DNA from: Inquilinus limosus DSM 16000
GTDB lineage: Bacteria; Pseudomonadota; Alphaproteobacteria; DSM-16000; Inquilinaceae
DNA: 64,000 nt
Direction of reading: 5' to 3'
Assembly: GCF_000423185.1 (NCBI RefSeq)
Contig: NZ_KE383989.1
Location: forward strand, 7,501 to 71,500
Shown here one piece after another: positions 26,041 to 37,237 of this stretch. The translations under genes were made by a program, and so were the position numbers. The notes beneath the pieces are model-generated. The model was not told the origin of the DNA. It did not search any database and saw only the letters and a program-made list of their open reading frames with translations. Each line of letters begins with the position of its first letter. Within the stretch, counting starts at the first letter, position 1.

Positions 26041-28119
26041 ATGGATGCCACCTCCGTCGCCCTGTCGCCGCTGCTGCCCTGGACCGTCCTCGGGCCGCTG
26101 TTCGGCCTCGCGGTGCTGGCCCTGCTGGTCGGCGCCTGGCGCCGCGCCCCGGGCCTGGGCTGGCGTGCCCTCGCCTTCGCCGCCCTGGCCGCCGCCCTCC
26201 TGAACCCGTCGCTGGTGGAGGAGAAGCGCGACCCGATCCGCGACGTCGCGGTGGTGGTGGTCGACCGTTCGCCCTCCGACCAGATCGAGGACCGCCCGGC
26301 CCGGATCGACGCCGCTTTGGCCGATCTGCGCAGCAAGCTGGCCGCCTTCCCCGACCTCGAGACCCGCTTCGTCACCGTCGGCGAGAACGCCAACGCGCCG
26401 CTCGACGAGACCCATCTGTTCGAGGCGCTGGGCGCGGCCACGGCGGATGTGCCGCGGCGGCGCCTGGCCGGCGCCATCCTGGTCACCGACGGCCAGGTGC
26501 ACGACGTGCCGACCGACCCGGCCGTCCGCACCTCCTTCGGGCCGGTGCACACCCTGCTGACCGGGCGGCCGGACGAGTTCGACCGCCGCATCGTCGTGGC
26601 CCAGGCGCCGAGCTTCGGCCTGGTCGGCCAGGACGTGACCGTGACGCTCAGGGTCGACGACCTGCCGAAGGCCGAGCCCGGCGCCGTCGCCACCGTGACC
26701 GCGACCAAGGACGCCGGCGCGCCGGAGGCGCTGCAGTTGCCGGTCGGGCGCGACACCCAGGTCAGCTTCCGGCTCGACCATGGCGGTCCGACCGTCTTCG
26801 AATTCGCGGTCGAGGGTCTGCCGGGCGAGCTGAGCCCGGCCAACAACCGCGCCGCCATCGTCGTCAACGGCGTGCGCGACCGGCTGCGCGTGCTGCTGGT
26901 CTCGGGCGAACCGCATCCGGGCGAGCGCACCTGGCGCAACATCCTGAAGTCCGACCCCTCGGTCGACCTGGTGCACTTCACCATCCTGCGGCCGCCGGAG
27001 AAGCAGGACGGGACGCCGATCAACGAGCTGTCGCTGATCTCCTTCCCGATCCGCGAGCTGTTCGAGACCAACCTCAAGGACTTCGACCTCATCATCTTCG
27101 ACCGCTACCGGCGGATGGGGGTGCTGCCGAACCTCTATCTCGGCAACATCGCCCGCTACGTCGAGGAGGGCGGCGCCTTCCTCGAGGTCTCGGGCGAGGC
27201 CTTCGCCGAGCCCTTGAGCCTGTACCGCACCCCGATCGGCAACATCCTGCCGGCCGAGCCGACCGGCGAGGTGCTGGAGCAGGGCTTCCGCCCGCAGGTG
27301 ACCGAGCTGGGCCAGCGCCATCCGGTGACGGCGACGCTGGACGGGTCCACCGGCGGCCCGGGCGGCGGGCCGAGCTGGGGCCGCTGGTTCCGCCAGATCG
27401 ACGTGGTGCCGCATGGCGGCAACGTGGTGATGACCGGGGACGGCGGCCGGCCGCTCCTGATCCTCAACCGGGTCGGCGAGGGCCGGGTGGCACAGATGGC
27501 GTCGGACCAGATCTGGCTGTGGAGCCGCGGCTTCGAGGGCGGCGGCCCGCAGGCGGAGCTGCTGCGCCGCCTGGCGCATTGGCTGATGCGCGAGCCGGAG
27601 CTGGAGGAGAACGTGCTGCGGGCCGAGGCGGCCGGACAGCGCATCGAGATCCGCCGCCGCAGCCTGGACGAGGCCAACCCGCCGGTGACCGTGACCGACC
27701 CCGCCGGCAAGACCCAGAGCGTGACGCTGAACGAGGCCTCGCCCGGCCTCTATGTCGGCCGGGTCAACGCCCAGGGGCCGGGCATCTACCGCGTCAGCGA
27801 CGGCGACCGGACCGCGCTGGCGGTGGTCGGCACGCTGAACCCGCCGGAGCTGAGCGACATGCGGGCGGTGACCGACAAGCTGGCCCCGGTGACCGAGGCC
27901 AGCGGCGGCGGCGTCGCCTGGCTGGCCGCCGACGGGGTGCCGAACATCCGCCGTACCCGGCCGGACCGGGCCGCGGCGGGCGCCGGCTGGATCGGACTGC
28001 GCGGCAACGGCGACTACACCGTCACCGGCATGACCGAGACGCCGCTGCTGCCGCCGCTGCTCGCCCTGTTCCTCGGCCTCGGCGGGCTGATGGCCGCCTG
28101 GCGGCGCGAAGGACGCTAG
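26041..28119 (+). CDS. Membrane protein with VWA-like and GATase1-like domains
   Basis: This 692-residue protein has helices near residues 10-33 and 39-57 and one at the C-terminus (PLLPPLLALFLGLGGLMAAW). A VWA-like strand (VAVVVVDRSPSDQ) is followed by ILVTDGQVHD. The centre (about 280-470) looks like a class I glutamine-amidotransferase fold (LRVLLVSGEPHPGE, FDLIIFDRYRRMG, GGAFLEVSGEAF), with no clear catalytic Cys, so it is probably non-enzymatic. It follows the DUF4159 gene by 3 bp and is the last gene of the moxR operon. Such pairs are known to be conserved in alphaproteobacteria but their substrate is unknown. Confidence 0.88.
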   Translation: MDATSVALSPLLPWTVLGPLFGLAVLALLVGAWRRAPGLGWRALAFAALAAALLNPSLVEEKRDPIRDVAVVVVDRSPSDQIEDRPARIDAALADLRSKLAAFPDLETRFVTVGENANAPLDETHLFEALGAATADVPRRRLAGAILVTDGQVHDVPTDPAVRTSFGPVHTLLTGRPDEFDRRIVVAQAPSFGLVGQDVTVTLRVDDLPKAEPGAVATVTATKDAGAPEALQLPVGRDTQVSFRLDHGGPTVFEFAVEGLPGELSPANNRAAIVVNGVRDRLRVLLVSGEPHPGERTWRNILKSDPSVDLVHFTILRPPEKQDGTPINELSLISFPIRELFETNLKDFDLIIFDRYRRMGVLPNLYLGNIARYVEEGGAFLEVSGEAFAEPLSLYRTPIGNILPAEPTGEVLEQGFRPQVTELGQRHPVTATLDGSTGGPGGGPSWGRWFRQIDVVPHGGNVVMTGDGGRPLLILNRVGEGRVAQMASDQIWLWSRGFEGGGPQAELLRRLAHWLMREPELEENVLRAEAAGQRIEIRRRSLDEANPPVTVTDPAGKTQSVTLNEASPGLYVGRVNAQGPGIYRVSDGDRTALAVVGTLNPPELSDMRAVTDKLAPVTEASGGGVAWLAADGVPNIRRTRPDRAAAGAGWIGLRGNGDYTVTGMTETPLLPPLLALFLGLGGLMAAWRREGR

Positions 28120-28240
28120 CGTCCTCCTCCGGATGGCGGCATTGCCGCCATTGCCGGAGAAGCGTAATATTTTAATAGCCTTTTATGCTTTGTTCGATTG
28201 TTGCGGCTGCTCCAGGTAATTCATCGGGGAGGCCAAGACC

Positions 28241-28870
28241 ATGGTGGAATGGGAATTGCAGGCGACGGAGCTCGCCAACTGCAACTGCTCCTATGGCTGC
28301 CCGTGCCAGTTCAACGACCTGCCGACGCATGGTCATTGCCGCGCCGCCGCCGGCTTCGTGATCGAGACCGGACATTTCGGCGATGTCAGCCTCGACGGGC
28401 TGCGGGCCGGCGGCCTGTATCGCTGGCCCGGGCCGGTGCATCACGGCAACGGCACCATGCAGCTGATCATCGACGAGCGCGCCGATGCCGCGCAGCGCGA
28501 CGCGCTGTCCAGGATCATGACCGGCCAGGAGACCGAGGACATGGCGACGATGTGGTGGGTGTTCACCGCCATGTCGCCGAACCGGCTCGAGACCCTGTTC
28601 AGGCCGATGGAGATCGAGATCGACGTCGACCGCCGCCGCGGGCGCATCGTCGTGCCGGGCGTGGTCGAGATCAACGCCGAGCCGATCCGCAACCCGGTGA
28701 CGGGCGCCGAGCACCGCGTCCGCATCGACCTGCCGCACGGCTTCGAATACCGCCTGGCCGAGATCGGCAGCGGCAACACCAAGGCCACCGGCGACATCGA
28801 GCTGGACCTCACCCGCACCTATGCCCAGTTCGCCCGCCTTCACCTCAGCAACAGCGGGATCGTGGCGTAG
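28241..28870 (+). CDS. DUF1326 family protein
   Basis: This 209-residue soluble protein is of the DUF1326 family. The N-terminus has a cysteine cluster, CNCSYGCPCQF (residues 14-24), then HGHCRAAAGFVIETGHFGD, suggesting a metal or redox site. The rest is a beta-rich domain (IEIDVDRRRGRIVVPGVVEINAEPI, HRVRIDLPHGFEYRLAEIGSG). It is 9 bp from a DUF2182 gene, and these two families are repeatedly found as neighbours, so they probably act together. An A/T-rich promoter region (28165-28200) precedes it. Confidence 0.9.
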   Translation: MVEWELQATELANCNCSYGCPCQFNDLPTHGHCRAAAGFVIETGHFGDVSLDGLRAGGLYRWPGPVHHGNGTMQLIIDERADAAQRDALSRIMTGQETEDMATMWWVFTAMSPNRLETLFRPMEIEIDVDRRRGRIVVPGVVEINAEPIRNPVTGAEHRVRIDLPHGFEYRLAEIGSGNTKATGDIELDLTRTYAQFARLHLSNSGIVA

Positions 28871-28879
28871 CCGGCGCCG

Positions 28880-29659
28880 ATGGCCACCACGGCCCCATCC
28901 GTGATCGAGGCGGTGCTGCGCCGCGACCGTCTGGTGACGCTGCTCGCCCTCGGCGGCGTCTGCCTCGCCGCCTGGGCCTATACCGACCTCGGCATCGGGA
29001 TGCCGGGCATGGCGATGGACCCGGCGATGATGGCGATGCCCATGCCGATGCCTTGGACGGCCGCCACCTTCGCCCTGATGGTCGCGATGTGGACGGTGAT
29101 GATGGTGGCGATGATGCTGCCGGGCGCGGCGCCGATGGTGCTGACCTATGCCGCGCTGCAGCGCCACCGCCGCCAAGCGCCGCCGCATGCGGCGACGGCG
29201 CTGTTCACGCTGGGCTATCTCGCGGTCTGGGCCGGCTTCAGCCTGCTCGCCACCCTGCTGCAATGGCGCCTCGACGGTCTGGCCCTGCTGCTGCCGTCGA
29301 TGGCCACCGCCAGCACGGCGCTGGCCGGCGCCGTCCTGGTGGTGGCGGGCGTCTACCAGTTCACCGGGCCGAAGAACCGCTGCCTCACCCGCTGCCGGTC
29401 GCCGGTCGAGTTCCTCACACGGCACCACCGGTCCGGTCCGTTCGGCCTCGGCCTGCGCCACGGCCTCTACTGCCTCGGCTGCTGCTGGGCGCTGATGCTG
29501 CTGCTGTTCGTCGGCGGCGTGATGAATCTCGCCTGGATCGGCGTCATCGCGCTGTTCGTGCTGCTGGAGAAGACGATTCCCGCCGGCCCCTGGCTCGGCC
29601 GGGCCGCCGGCGCCGGCCTGGTGCTGTGGGGCGGTTGGGTGCTGATCGCGGCGGCGTAG
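28880..29659 (+). CDS. DUF2182 membrane protein, predicted metal-binding
   Basis: This 259-residue protein has about seven helices. A Met-rich stretch, GMPGMAMDPAMMAMPMPMPW (about 40-59), leads into ATFALMVAMWTVMMVAMMLPGAAPMVL, the hallmark of DUF2182. Later motifs are KNRCLTRCRSPVEFL and LRHGLYCLGCCWALM. The clustered Met, Cys and His suggest handling of copper or another soft metal, which is inference. It directly follows DUF1326 and ends 36 bp from the convergent ompA-like gene. Confidence 0.9.
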   Translation: MATTAPSVIEAVLRRDRLVTLLALGGVCLAAWAYTDLGIGMPGMAMDPAMMAMPMPMPWTAATFALMVAMWTVMMVAMMLPGAAPMVLTYAALQRHRRQAPPHAATALFTLGYLAVWAGFSLLATLLQWRLDGLALLLPSMATASTALAGAVLVVAGVYQFTGPKNRCLTRCRSPVEFLTRHHRSGPFGLGLRHGLYCLGCCWALMLLLFVGGVMNLAWIGVIALFVLLEKTIPAGPWLGRAAGAGLVLWGGWVLIAAA

Positions 29660-29695
29660 GCCGGCCTCGCGAGACCGGCCTGCGCCCCGTCCGCC

Positions 29696-30772
29696 TCAGT
29701 TCATGACGATCTCGACCCGCCGGTTCTGCGGCTCGCGCACGCCGTCGGCGGTCGGCACCAGCGGGTCGGACTCGCCGAGGCCGCGCACCACGATCAGGTT
29801 GTTGTCGACCCCGTCCGCGACGAGCTGGGTGCGGACCGCCTCCGCCCGCCGCACCGACAGCGCCTGGTTGTAGGCCGGGGTGCCGGAGCGGTCGGTGTGG
29901 CCGGTGACGTCGATGCGGGTCGATTCGCCCCGCCGCGCGTCGGTGGCGGCGGCCGCCACGATCGACCGCGCCTCCGGCGTCAGGCGCGAGCTGTCGAAGT
30001 CGAAGAACACCAGATAGCTGCGCTGGCCCGTGTCGACCGCCGCCTCCGGCGCCGGCTCGCCCGAGGCGGCGCCGAAGTCGAAGATGTATTTGATGCCGAC
30101 CAGGATGGTGTGGTTGGCCGGGGAGTCGAGCTTGATCTTGGTGTTGCCCGAGGTGAAATCGGCCCCGGTCTCGCCGAAATAGCGGTACTCCAGATTGGCG
30201 TTCAGCTTCGGCGTGATGGCGTAGGACACGCCGGCGATGCCCTGGTAGGCGAAGAGCGGCGAATCGTACTCGAAGTCGATGTTGAAATCCTTGGCCTTGA
30301 CCTTCCAATTGTTGAAGCCGACGCCGATGCCGCCGCCGACATAGGGCACGAAGGGCGAGCCGAACTCGAAATCGTAATAGACATTGGCCATCAGGCCGAT
30401 GGTGCGCTCATGGCCCTTGACGTTGATCTTCTGGTTGTCGACGCCGGGGACCGTAACGAACCGGTTCAACTGGAAGGAATCGTAGCTCAGCTTGGTGGTG
30501 CCGATGTCGTTCTGACGGAAGCTGCCTTCGAGATCGGCCCGGATCGCGCCGAAATCATAGCCGACATAGATATTGCCGGTCGGTGCCGTGTCGAAGGAGA
30601 CGTCGGCATGGCCGTCGGTGGTGGTCGGATCGGTGAAGCTCCACCGCTGATCCTGCCGGATGTTCACGCCGGCGCCCGCGCCGAGATAGATCCCCCTCGC
30701 CTGCTGGGCCATGACAGGCGTGGCCAGCAACAGGGCAACGGCTCCCGCCGCACACAAGGTCAGACTCTTCAT
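29696..30772 (-). CDS. OmpA-family outer membrane protein
   Basis: This 358-residue protein has a signal peptide (residues 1-22, ending PVMAQQ). An 8-strand-type beta barrel (about 28-230) alternates aromatic residues, for example GIYLGAGAGVNI, GNIYVGYDFGAIRADLEGSF and YVGGGIGVGFNNW. The C-terminal OmpA peptidoglycan-binding domain (about 248-358) has FFDFDSSRLTPEA, VTGHTDRSGTPAYNQALS and QNRRVEI. It links the outer membrane to the cell wall and may be a minor porin. It is monocistronic, with upstream DNA (30773-30958) holding its promoter. Confidence 0.95.
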   Translation of the reverse strand: MKSLTLCAAGAVALLLATPVMAQQARGIYLGAGAGVNIRQDQRWSFTDPTTTDGHADVSFDTAPTGNIYVGYDFGAIRADLEGSFRQNDIGTTKLSYDSFQLNRFVTVPGVDNQKINVKGHERTIGLMANVYYDFEFGSPFVPYVGGGIGVGFNNWKVKAKDFNIDFEYDSPLFAYQGIAGVSYAITPKLNANLEYRYFGETGADFTSGNTKIKLDSPANHTILVGIKYIFDFGAASGEPAPEAAVDTGQRSYLVFFDFDSSRLTPEARSIVAAAATDARRGESTRIDVTGHTDRSGTPAYNQALSVRRAEAVRTQLVADGVDNNLIVVRGLGESDPLVPTADGVREPQNRRVEIVMN

Positions 30773-30958
30773 CCGCCGCCATCCTGGTCAGAGTTCGAAC
30801 CAGGGCGCCCGCCCCCGGCATTTCATGCAGGGTTTCGCTTCGGCCCCCTGCGCATCAATACGGAGGCTCCGGCGGCCGATCAACGGAAATCAAGGATTCA
30901 ATTCGAAATAGGCTTGGCGTCTTACCAGATTGCAAAGGTTTCGCAGGCGCCCGCACCC

Positions 30959-31774
30959 TCAAATCGGATTTATTTCAAATCCTTCAAATAAGACTCTCGC
31001 CTGTCTCTTGCGGCAGTCGAACAGATGATTCCGGTTGACGCGAAACCTGCGGCGCAGATGCGGCCGCAGCAGGACCCGGCTGTCGACCACTGTCGGCGCC
31101 AGCCCGGCGGCCGCCAGCCGGTCGGGGAAGTCGCGGCCGTTGATGCGGTAATGGTAGGGGTGGCCGAAGCGGCGCATCCGCTCGACCGGGTCGGCGATGC
31201 CGGCGCCTTCCTGCGTCGGGCCCTTCGGATCGAAGGGCACCATCAGGATGGCCCGACCGCCGGGGCGCAGCACCCGCGCCAGCTCGGCGATCGCCGCCCT
31301 GTCGTCCGGGATGTGCTCCAGCACATGGTTGGCGATCACGACGTCGAAGGCGCCGTCGGCGAAGGGCAGCGCCGTCAGGTCGGCCTGGACGTCGGCGAAG
31401 GGGCTGAAGCGATCGATCGAGCGGTAGCGCAGATGGGGCAGCCCGCGAAGCCGCGCTTCCAGCCACGGCTCGGGCGCAGCGTGCAGCACCCGGTGCCGGC
31501 CGGTCAGCAAGTCGGTCCGGGCGGTCAGGTAGAGCCAGAGGAACCGGTGCCGCTCGACGCTGCCGCAGCCCGGGCACATGGCGTTGCGCCGCCCCTCCAG
31601 GCCGAAGCGCAGGAAGCGTCGCGCCCGGGTGCTGCAGATCGGGCATTCCAGCACGCCCGGCGGCCCGGCCGGCGCCTGCGGCCGGGCGTAGAGCCGCTCG
31701 CGCCGGTACACCGCCGCCTCGTCCAGCCGGTCGCGGGCGATGGCGCCGACGACGCGGCCGAGGTCATGCAGCAT
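30959..31774 (-). CDS. Class I SAM-dependent methyltransferase with zinc-ribbon-like N-terminus
   Basis: This 271-residue protein has an N-terminal four-cysteine unit (CPIC then CPGC, about residues 46-72), followed by a methyltransferase core. The core includes YRSIDRF..., [43 protein letters not shown] and ILMVPFDP. The usual GxGxG of motif I is replaced by [14 protein letters not shown], a known feature of this subgroup. The substrate may be a glycan or small molecule. The ATG at 31774 overlaps the end of the MscS gene by 11 bases, so translation is coupled; longer frames are MscS shadow. Confidence 0.88.
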   Translation of the reverse strand: MLHDLGRVVGAIARDRLDEAAVYRRERLYARPQAPAGPPGVLECPICSTRARRFLRFGLEGRRNAMCPGCGSVERHRFLWLYLTARTDLLTGRHRVLHAAPEPWLEARLRGLPHLRYRSIDRFSPFADVQADLTALPFADGAFDVVIANHVLEHIPDDRAAIAELARVLRPGGRAILMVPFDPKGPTQEGAGIADPVERMRRFGHPYHYRINGRDFPDRLAAAGLAPTVVDSRVLLRPHLRRRFRVNRNHLFDCRKRQARVLFEGFEINPI

Positions 31775-34268
31775 TCGAGGGCTCCCGCGCCTCCTCCGGC
31801 GCGTCGCCATGGGCCGCGCCGTTGCCGCGGGCGCCGTCGCGCTCCCGCACCGCCGTCGCCAGCACCTGCACCGCCTGCGGCAGCGAGATGTCGGTCGCCG
31901 GCTGGAAGGCGAGGCCGCCCTCGCGGAACGCCTTCCAGATGGCGAAGCGCAGATCGGTGCCGACGCCGGCGAAGTTGTCGACGTCGGAGATGTGGCAGCG
32001 CAGCTCGAGGTCGAGCGCCGCGGTGCCGAAGCTCTTGAAGGCCACGACCGGCGCCGGGAAGCTGCTGACCCGGCTGTCGGCCTTGGCGATCTCGAGCAGG
32101 ATCTCGCGCGCCTTCTCGGCGTCGGCCGAGGCGGCGATCGAGACCGGGATGTCGACCCGGCCGTTCTTGTCCTTGTGGGTCCAGTTGACGACCTGGGACG
32201 AGATCAGCGTGCCGTTCGGCACGATCACGGAGGAGCGCTGGAAGGTCTGGATCTCGGTGGCGCGGACGCTGATCCGCCGGACCACGCCCTCGGCCCCGCC
32301 GATCACCACCCAGTCGCCCACCTTCACCGGCCGCTCGACCAGCAGGATCAGGCCGGCGACGAAGTTCTGGACGATGTTCTGCAGGCCGAAACCGATACCG
32401 ACCGACAGCGCACCGGCGATCAGGGCCAGGTTCGACAGGTCGAGGCCGAGCACGCCGACGCCGAGCAGCGCCGCGAGCAGCACGCCGAGATAGCCGATGC
32501 CGGTGCGGATCGAGTTCTTCAGGCCGCGGTCGATCTGCAGCTTGTCGAGGAAGCGCGAATCGAGCCGCCGCTGCAGGAAGCGGGTGGCGGTGATGCCGAG
32601 GGTGAAGGCGACGATGGCGCCGAGGATGTCGAGCGGCGCGATGCGGACGCCGCCGACGGTGGCGCCGTTCAGGATCGTGCCGCCGATCGCCGAGATGTCG
32701 CCGGCGCTGAGCCCCAGCACCGGGGCCAGGGCCAGGAAGGCGGCGACGCCGAAGACGATGTCGGCCGACAGGCTGGCACCGGTTTCGAAGGCCCACAGAC
32801 CGCGGTCGTTCGGGAACAGCGAATGGCGGATCTTGGCCGTCGGCCCGACCGGCTGCGTCATGAACCGGCCGACCGCCTCCTGCACCATGCGGCGCAGGAT
32901 CAGGAAGGCCGCACCGATGCCGATCGAGGCCGCCAGCAGATAGGTGATGTAGAGCGCCAGCTTCTGATAGCCGATCAGCCCCGCCACCATCACCACCACG
33001 GCCAGGAGGGCGGCCAGCAGGCGCAGCCGCGGCCAGCGCCCGGGCGGCCGCGATGCCGGCCGGTCGTCGGCGGCCTCGCCCTCCGGCACGGCCTGGACAT
33101 CGGCACGGTGGCCCCAGAGCGATCCCGGCAGCGCCGTCAGCAGCGCCAGCGCGCTGGCGGTCAGCGCCGCGGCGACCAGGAGGGCGCGCAGTTCGCTCTG
33201 CAGCAGGATCCGCCCGTCGGCGATCGCCAGGGTCATGCCGGCGACGGCCCAGATCACGATCGCCGCCTGCAGGGCGCGGTGCAGCGCCCGCGCCGAGGCG
33301 TCGGTCAGCTCGATCAGGCGCCAGGACGGGTCGTCGGGGGCCAGCGCCGCCGCGGTCGCGGCCGAGGCGAGGAAATAGGCGACGACGCCCCAGGCCAGGA
33401 CGCCCAGCGTGACCATGGCGACATAGCTGGCCGGCCGGTCGCCCAGCCAGCCGGCGCAGATCACCGCCGCCGCCAGCGTCACCATCGCCGGCAGCACGCC
33501 ATGGGCGATGGTGTGGACGGCGGCGGCCCCGACCCGGCGGCCGAAGGACGGCACGGTCTCGGCCGGGCGCCGGCCGAACCGGCGCAGCAGCCAGCGCCGC
33601 ACCAGCCAGCCGATGCCGAGGCCGATCGTGGCGAACAGGATGCGGCGCGCCATCTCGCCCACCCCGTTCCAGCCGGCGCCGCCATGGTCCTGGAACGGCC
33701 GCAGCAGCCGCGTGAGCAGATATCCGGCCTGGTCCGGGATCTCGACCCAGGTCTCGGGGTCGAAGGCGGCGGGAGAGACCGACAGCAGGTTGCGCCGGAA
33801 CTGGTCCAGCCGCGCCGCCGCGGCGCTGCTCAGCAGGATCTCGGCCCGGGCCCGGACCAGATCCGCCTGCTTGGCCCGGCCGTCGGCCTCGGCGGCCTGG
33901 TCGGCCAGCCGCTTGCGGTCCGCCGCGACCGACGGTGCCTCGGGCGGCGCGCCCTCGGCCGGCGGCGGGCCGAGCGCGTCGGCCATCTGCTTGGACTGGT
34001 CGGCCTCGGCGCGGGCGGCCTCGGCCGCGGCCCTGGCCTGGTCGGCGATGGCCGCGGCCTGATCGCGCAGCGCGTTGTAGCTGTCCTCGGTCAGGCCCAG
34101 GGCCGAAAGCTGGACCTCGAGCTGGTTGAGCGTGCTCTGCCAGCCGGCGCTCTGAGTCGCGAAATCGGGCTTCGGCGCCTCCTGCTGCTGCTGCGCCCCG
34201 GCCGGCAGCGCCGCCAGGCACAGGACAAGGAGAATCAGAAGGCGGGGAAGGAATGTGCGAAGGATCAT
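31764..34268 (-). CDS. Large MscS-family mechanosensitive channel (DUF3772-type)
   Basis: The protein of 834 residues starts with a signal peptide ([20 protein letters not shown]). A periplasmic coiled-coil region rich in Ala/Gln/Glu (about 25-190, DUF3772-like) follows, then about ten helices. The pore-forming MscS core lies in the last third: [20 protein letters not shown], then [12 protein letters not shown] and [12 protein letters not shown]. It should act as an emergency valve against hypo-osmotic shock or as a regulated ion channel. I set the start at 34268; the frame continues upstream but that part is noncoding shadow. It overlaps the downstream methyltransferase. Confidence 0.93.
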   Translation of the reverse strand: MILRTFLPRLLILLVLCLAALPAGAQQQQEAPKPDFATQSAGWQSTLNQLEVQLSALGLTEDSYNALRDQAAAIADQARAAAEAARAEADQSKQMADALGPPPAEGAPPEAPSVAADRKRLADQAAEADGRAKQADLVRARAEILLSSAAAARLDQFRRNLLSVSPAAFDPETWVEIPDQAGYLLTRLLRPFQDHGGAGWNGVGEMARRILFATIGLGIGWLVRRWLLRRFGRRPAETVPSFGRRVGAAAVHTIAHGVLPAMVTLAAAVICAGWLGDRPASYVAMVTLGVLAWGVVAYFLASAATAAALAPDDPSWRLIELTDASARALHRALQAAIVIWAVAGMTLAIADGRILLQSELRALLVAAALTASALALLTALPGSLWGHRADVQAVPEGEAADDRPASRPPGRWPRLRLLAALLAVVVMVAGLIGYQKLALYITYLLAASIGIGAAFLILRRMVQEAVGRFMTQPVGPTAKIRHSLFPNDRGLWAFETGASLSADIVFGVAAFLALAPVLGLSAGDISAIGGTILNGATVGGVRIAPLDILGAIVAFTLGITATRFLQRRLDSRFLDKLQIDRGLKNSIRTGIGYLGVLLAALLGVGVLGLDLSNLALIAGALSVGIGFGLQNIVQNFVAGLILLVERPVKVGDWVVIGGAEGVVRRISVRATEIQTFQRSSVIVPNGTLISSQVVNWTHKDKNGRVDIPVSIAASADAEKAREILLEIAKADSRVSSFPAPVVAFKSFGTAALDLELRCHISDVDNFAGVGTDLRFAIWKAFREGGLAFQPATDISLPQAVQVLATAVRERDGARGNGAAHGDAPEEAREPSNAA

Positions 34269-34395
34269 GTCCGGCCGGATGGCGCCGCGATGGCAGGGAG
34301 GCATCCCACCCTGCATGCCAAAGCGGCCGAAAGAAGGCGAGACCGCGCAGCGTCGCAGCAGCAATGCAGGTTTCCGAGGAGCCCGGCACCCCGCC

Positions 34396-34421
34396 GGAAC
34401 CCCCGGCCCGCCCGCTCCGTT
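34396..34421 (+). promoter_or_regulatory. Sigma-EcfG (general stress) type promoter
   Basis: GGAAC (34396-34400) and CGTT (34418-34421) are separated by 17 bases, within the GGAAC-N16/17-CGTT consensus of EcfG. The DUF6496 start codon is 26 bp downstream of the -10 box, after AAGGAGG. Its only clear target is that gene. Confidence 0.65.
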
Positions 34422-34446
34422 CGCCTGACAGGCGAAGGAGGTCATC

Positions 34447-34851
34447 ATGGCACGGCAATCCAAGGCCCAGAAGGAAACCGTCGGGCGCGTGATGCACGAG
34501 TTCAAGCACGGCGAGCTCCGGATCCGCGGCACTGGCCCCAAGGTCAAGAACCCGAAGCAGGCGGTCGCGATCGCCCTGCACGAGGCGGGCGCCACCCGGC
34601 AGGAGAGCCCGAAGAAGAACCGACAGAATCTGAGCCGGACCAAGGCGAAGGAGCGCCGTGGCGAGACCGCGGAGGCGGAGACCGAGGGCAAGGCGGCGCA
34701 GGACCGGACGATGCGCCGCCAGACCGCCCGCAAGAGCGCCGACGGCGCCGGCAAGAGCCGCGGCGAGCTCTATGCCGAGGCGAAGCGCCGGAACATCCCG
34801 GGCCGGTCGAAGATGTCGAAGGGCGAGCTCGAGCGCGCGCTGCATCGGTAG
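34447..34851 (+). CDS. DUF6496 domain protein, basic, with SAP-like C-terminus
   Basis: This 134-residue, Lys/Arg-rich protein begins [30 protein letters not shown] (DUF6496), then [15 protein letters not shown]. Its C-terminus, [28 protein letters not shown], has the helix-turn-helix look of a SAP-like DNA-binding motif. A nucleic-acid or nucleoid role is plausible but inferred. It has an excellent ribosome site (AAGGAGG) and a sigma-EcfG-like promoter upstream, which suggests stress-induced expression. It is monocistronic, 122 bp before acs. Confidence 0.93.
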   Translation: MARQSKAQKETVGRVMHEFKHGELRIRGTGPKVKNPKQAVAIALHEAGATRQESPKKNRQNLSRTKAKERRGETAEAETEGKAAQDRTMRRQTARKSADGAGKSRGELYAEAKRRNIPGRSKMSKGELERALHR

Positions 34852-34973
34852 CCCGGGTCCGGCCGATCAATCCGTGGCCGAGGCCCGATCCTCTTGCTAT
34901 GAATGCGGGATCGTCCGGCCGGGGCGCGCCCACCCGGCCGGCGCGGAGAGAAAAGATCGATCGGGGAGACCCC

Positions 34974-36917
<1,944 letters not shown>

Positions 36918-36945
36918 CTAAAGGCCCCTGGATCAAAGAGGCGAT

Positions 36946-36959
36946 CTAGTCTAGACTAG
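36946..36959. promoter_or_regulatory. Perfect 14-bp palindrome, probable toxin-antitoxin operator
   Basis: CTAGTCTAGACTAG is a perfect inverted repeat 24 bp before the antitoxin start at 36983. Phd/YefM-type antitoxins repress their own operon by binding such palindromes, so this is its likely operator. CTAG is rare in GC-rich genomes, and three overlapping CTAGs here are unlikely by chance. Confidence 0.65.
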
Positions 36960-36982
36960 TCCACATTGTGATGGAGTTCGCG

Positions 36983-37228
36983 ATGTGGACGGTCCAGGAC
37001 GCCAAAGCCCAGCTATCCGAAATCCTGCGGCGCGCCAAAGCTGGCGAGCCGCAGGTGATTGGAACGCAAGACCCCTGCGTCGTGATCTCTGCCAATACGT
37101 TCAAGGCGCTGACACAGGGCCAAGACCAGCATCTCGGTCGCTGGCTGATCGAACATGCGCCATCTGGAATCGAGATCGATTTGCCGCCCCGGGGGGAGTC
37201 CCGGGTCGATCCGTTCGATGTGGACTGA
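36983..37228 (+). CDS. Type II antitoxin, Phd/YefM family
   Basis: This 81-residue protein begins MWTVQDAKAQLSEILRRAKAGEPQVI, then DPCVVISANTFKAL, matching Phd/YefM antitoxins: an N-terminal DNA-binding half and a flexible C-terminal tail (GIEIDLPPRGESRVDPFD) that neutralises the toxin. I favour the ATG at 36983 because GGAG lies 6 bases upstream; an ATG at 36971 would add four residues. The toxin gene begins 9 bp downstream. A palindromic operator lies just upstream, consistent with autoregulation. Confidence 0.9.
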   Translation: MWTVQDAKAQLSEILRRAKAGEPQVIGTQDPCVVISANTFKALTQGQDQHLGRWLIEHAPSGIEIDLPPRGESRVDPFDVD

Positions 37229-37237
37229 GCCTCGCTC

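Noticed and set aside
23125-27579. 1484-residue minus-strand frame opposite the moxR operon
   Set aside because: Its composition (Gln, Arg, Gly, His) is that of an antisense shadow of high-GC3 genes; no domain or ribosome site.
31740-34960. Plus-strand frame leading into acs
   Set aside because: The part before 34974 is antisense to MscS and in a shadow frame of DUF6496; only the Acs section is real.
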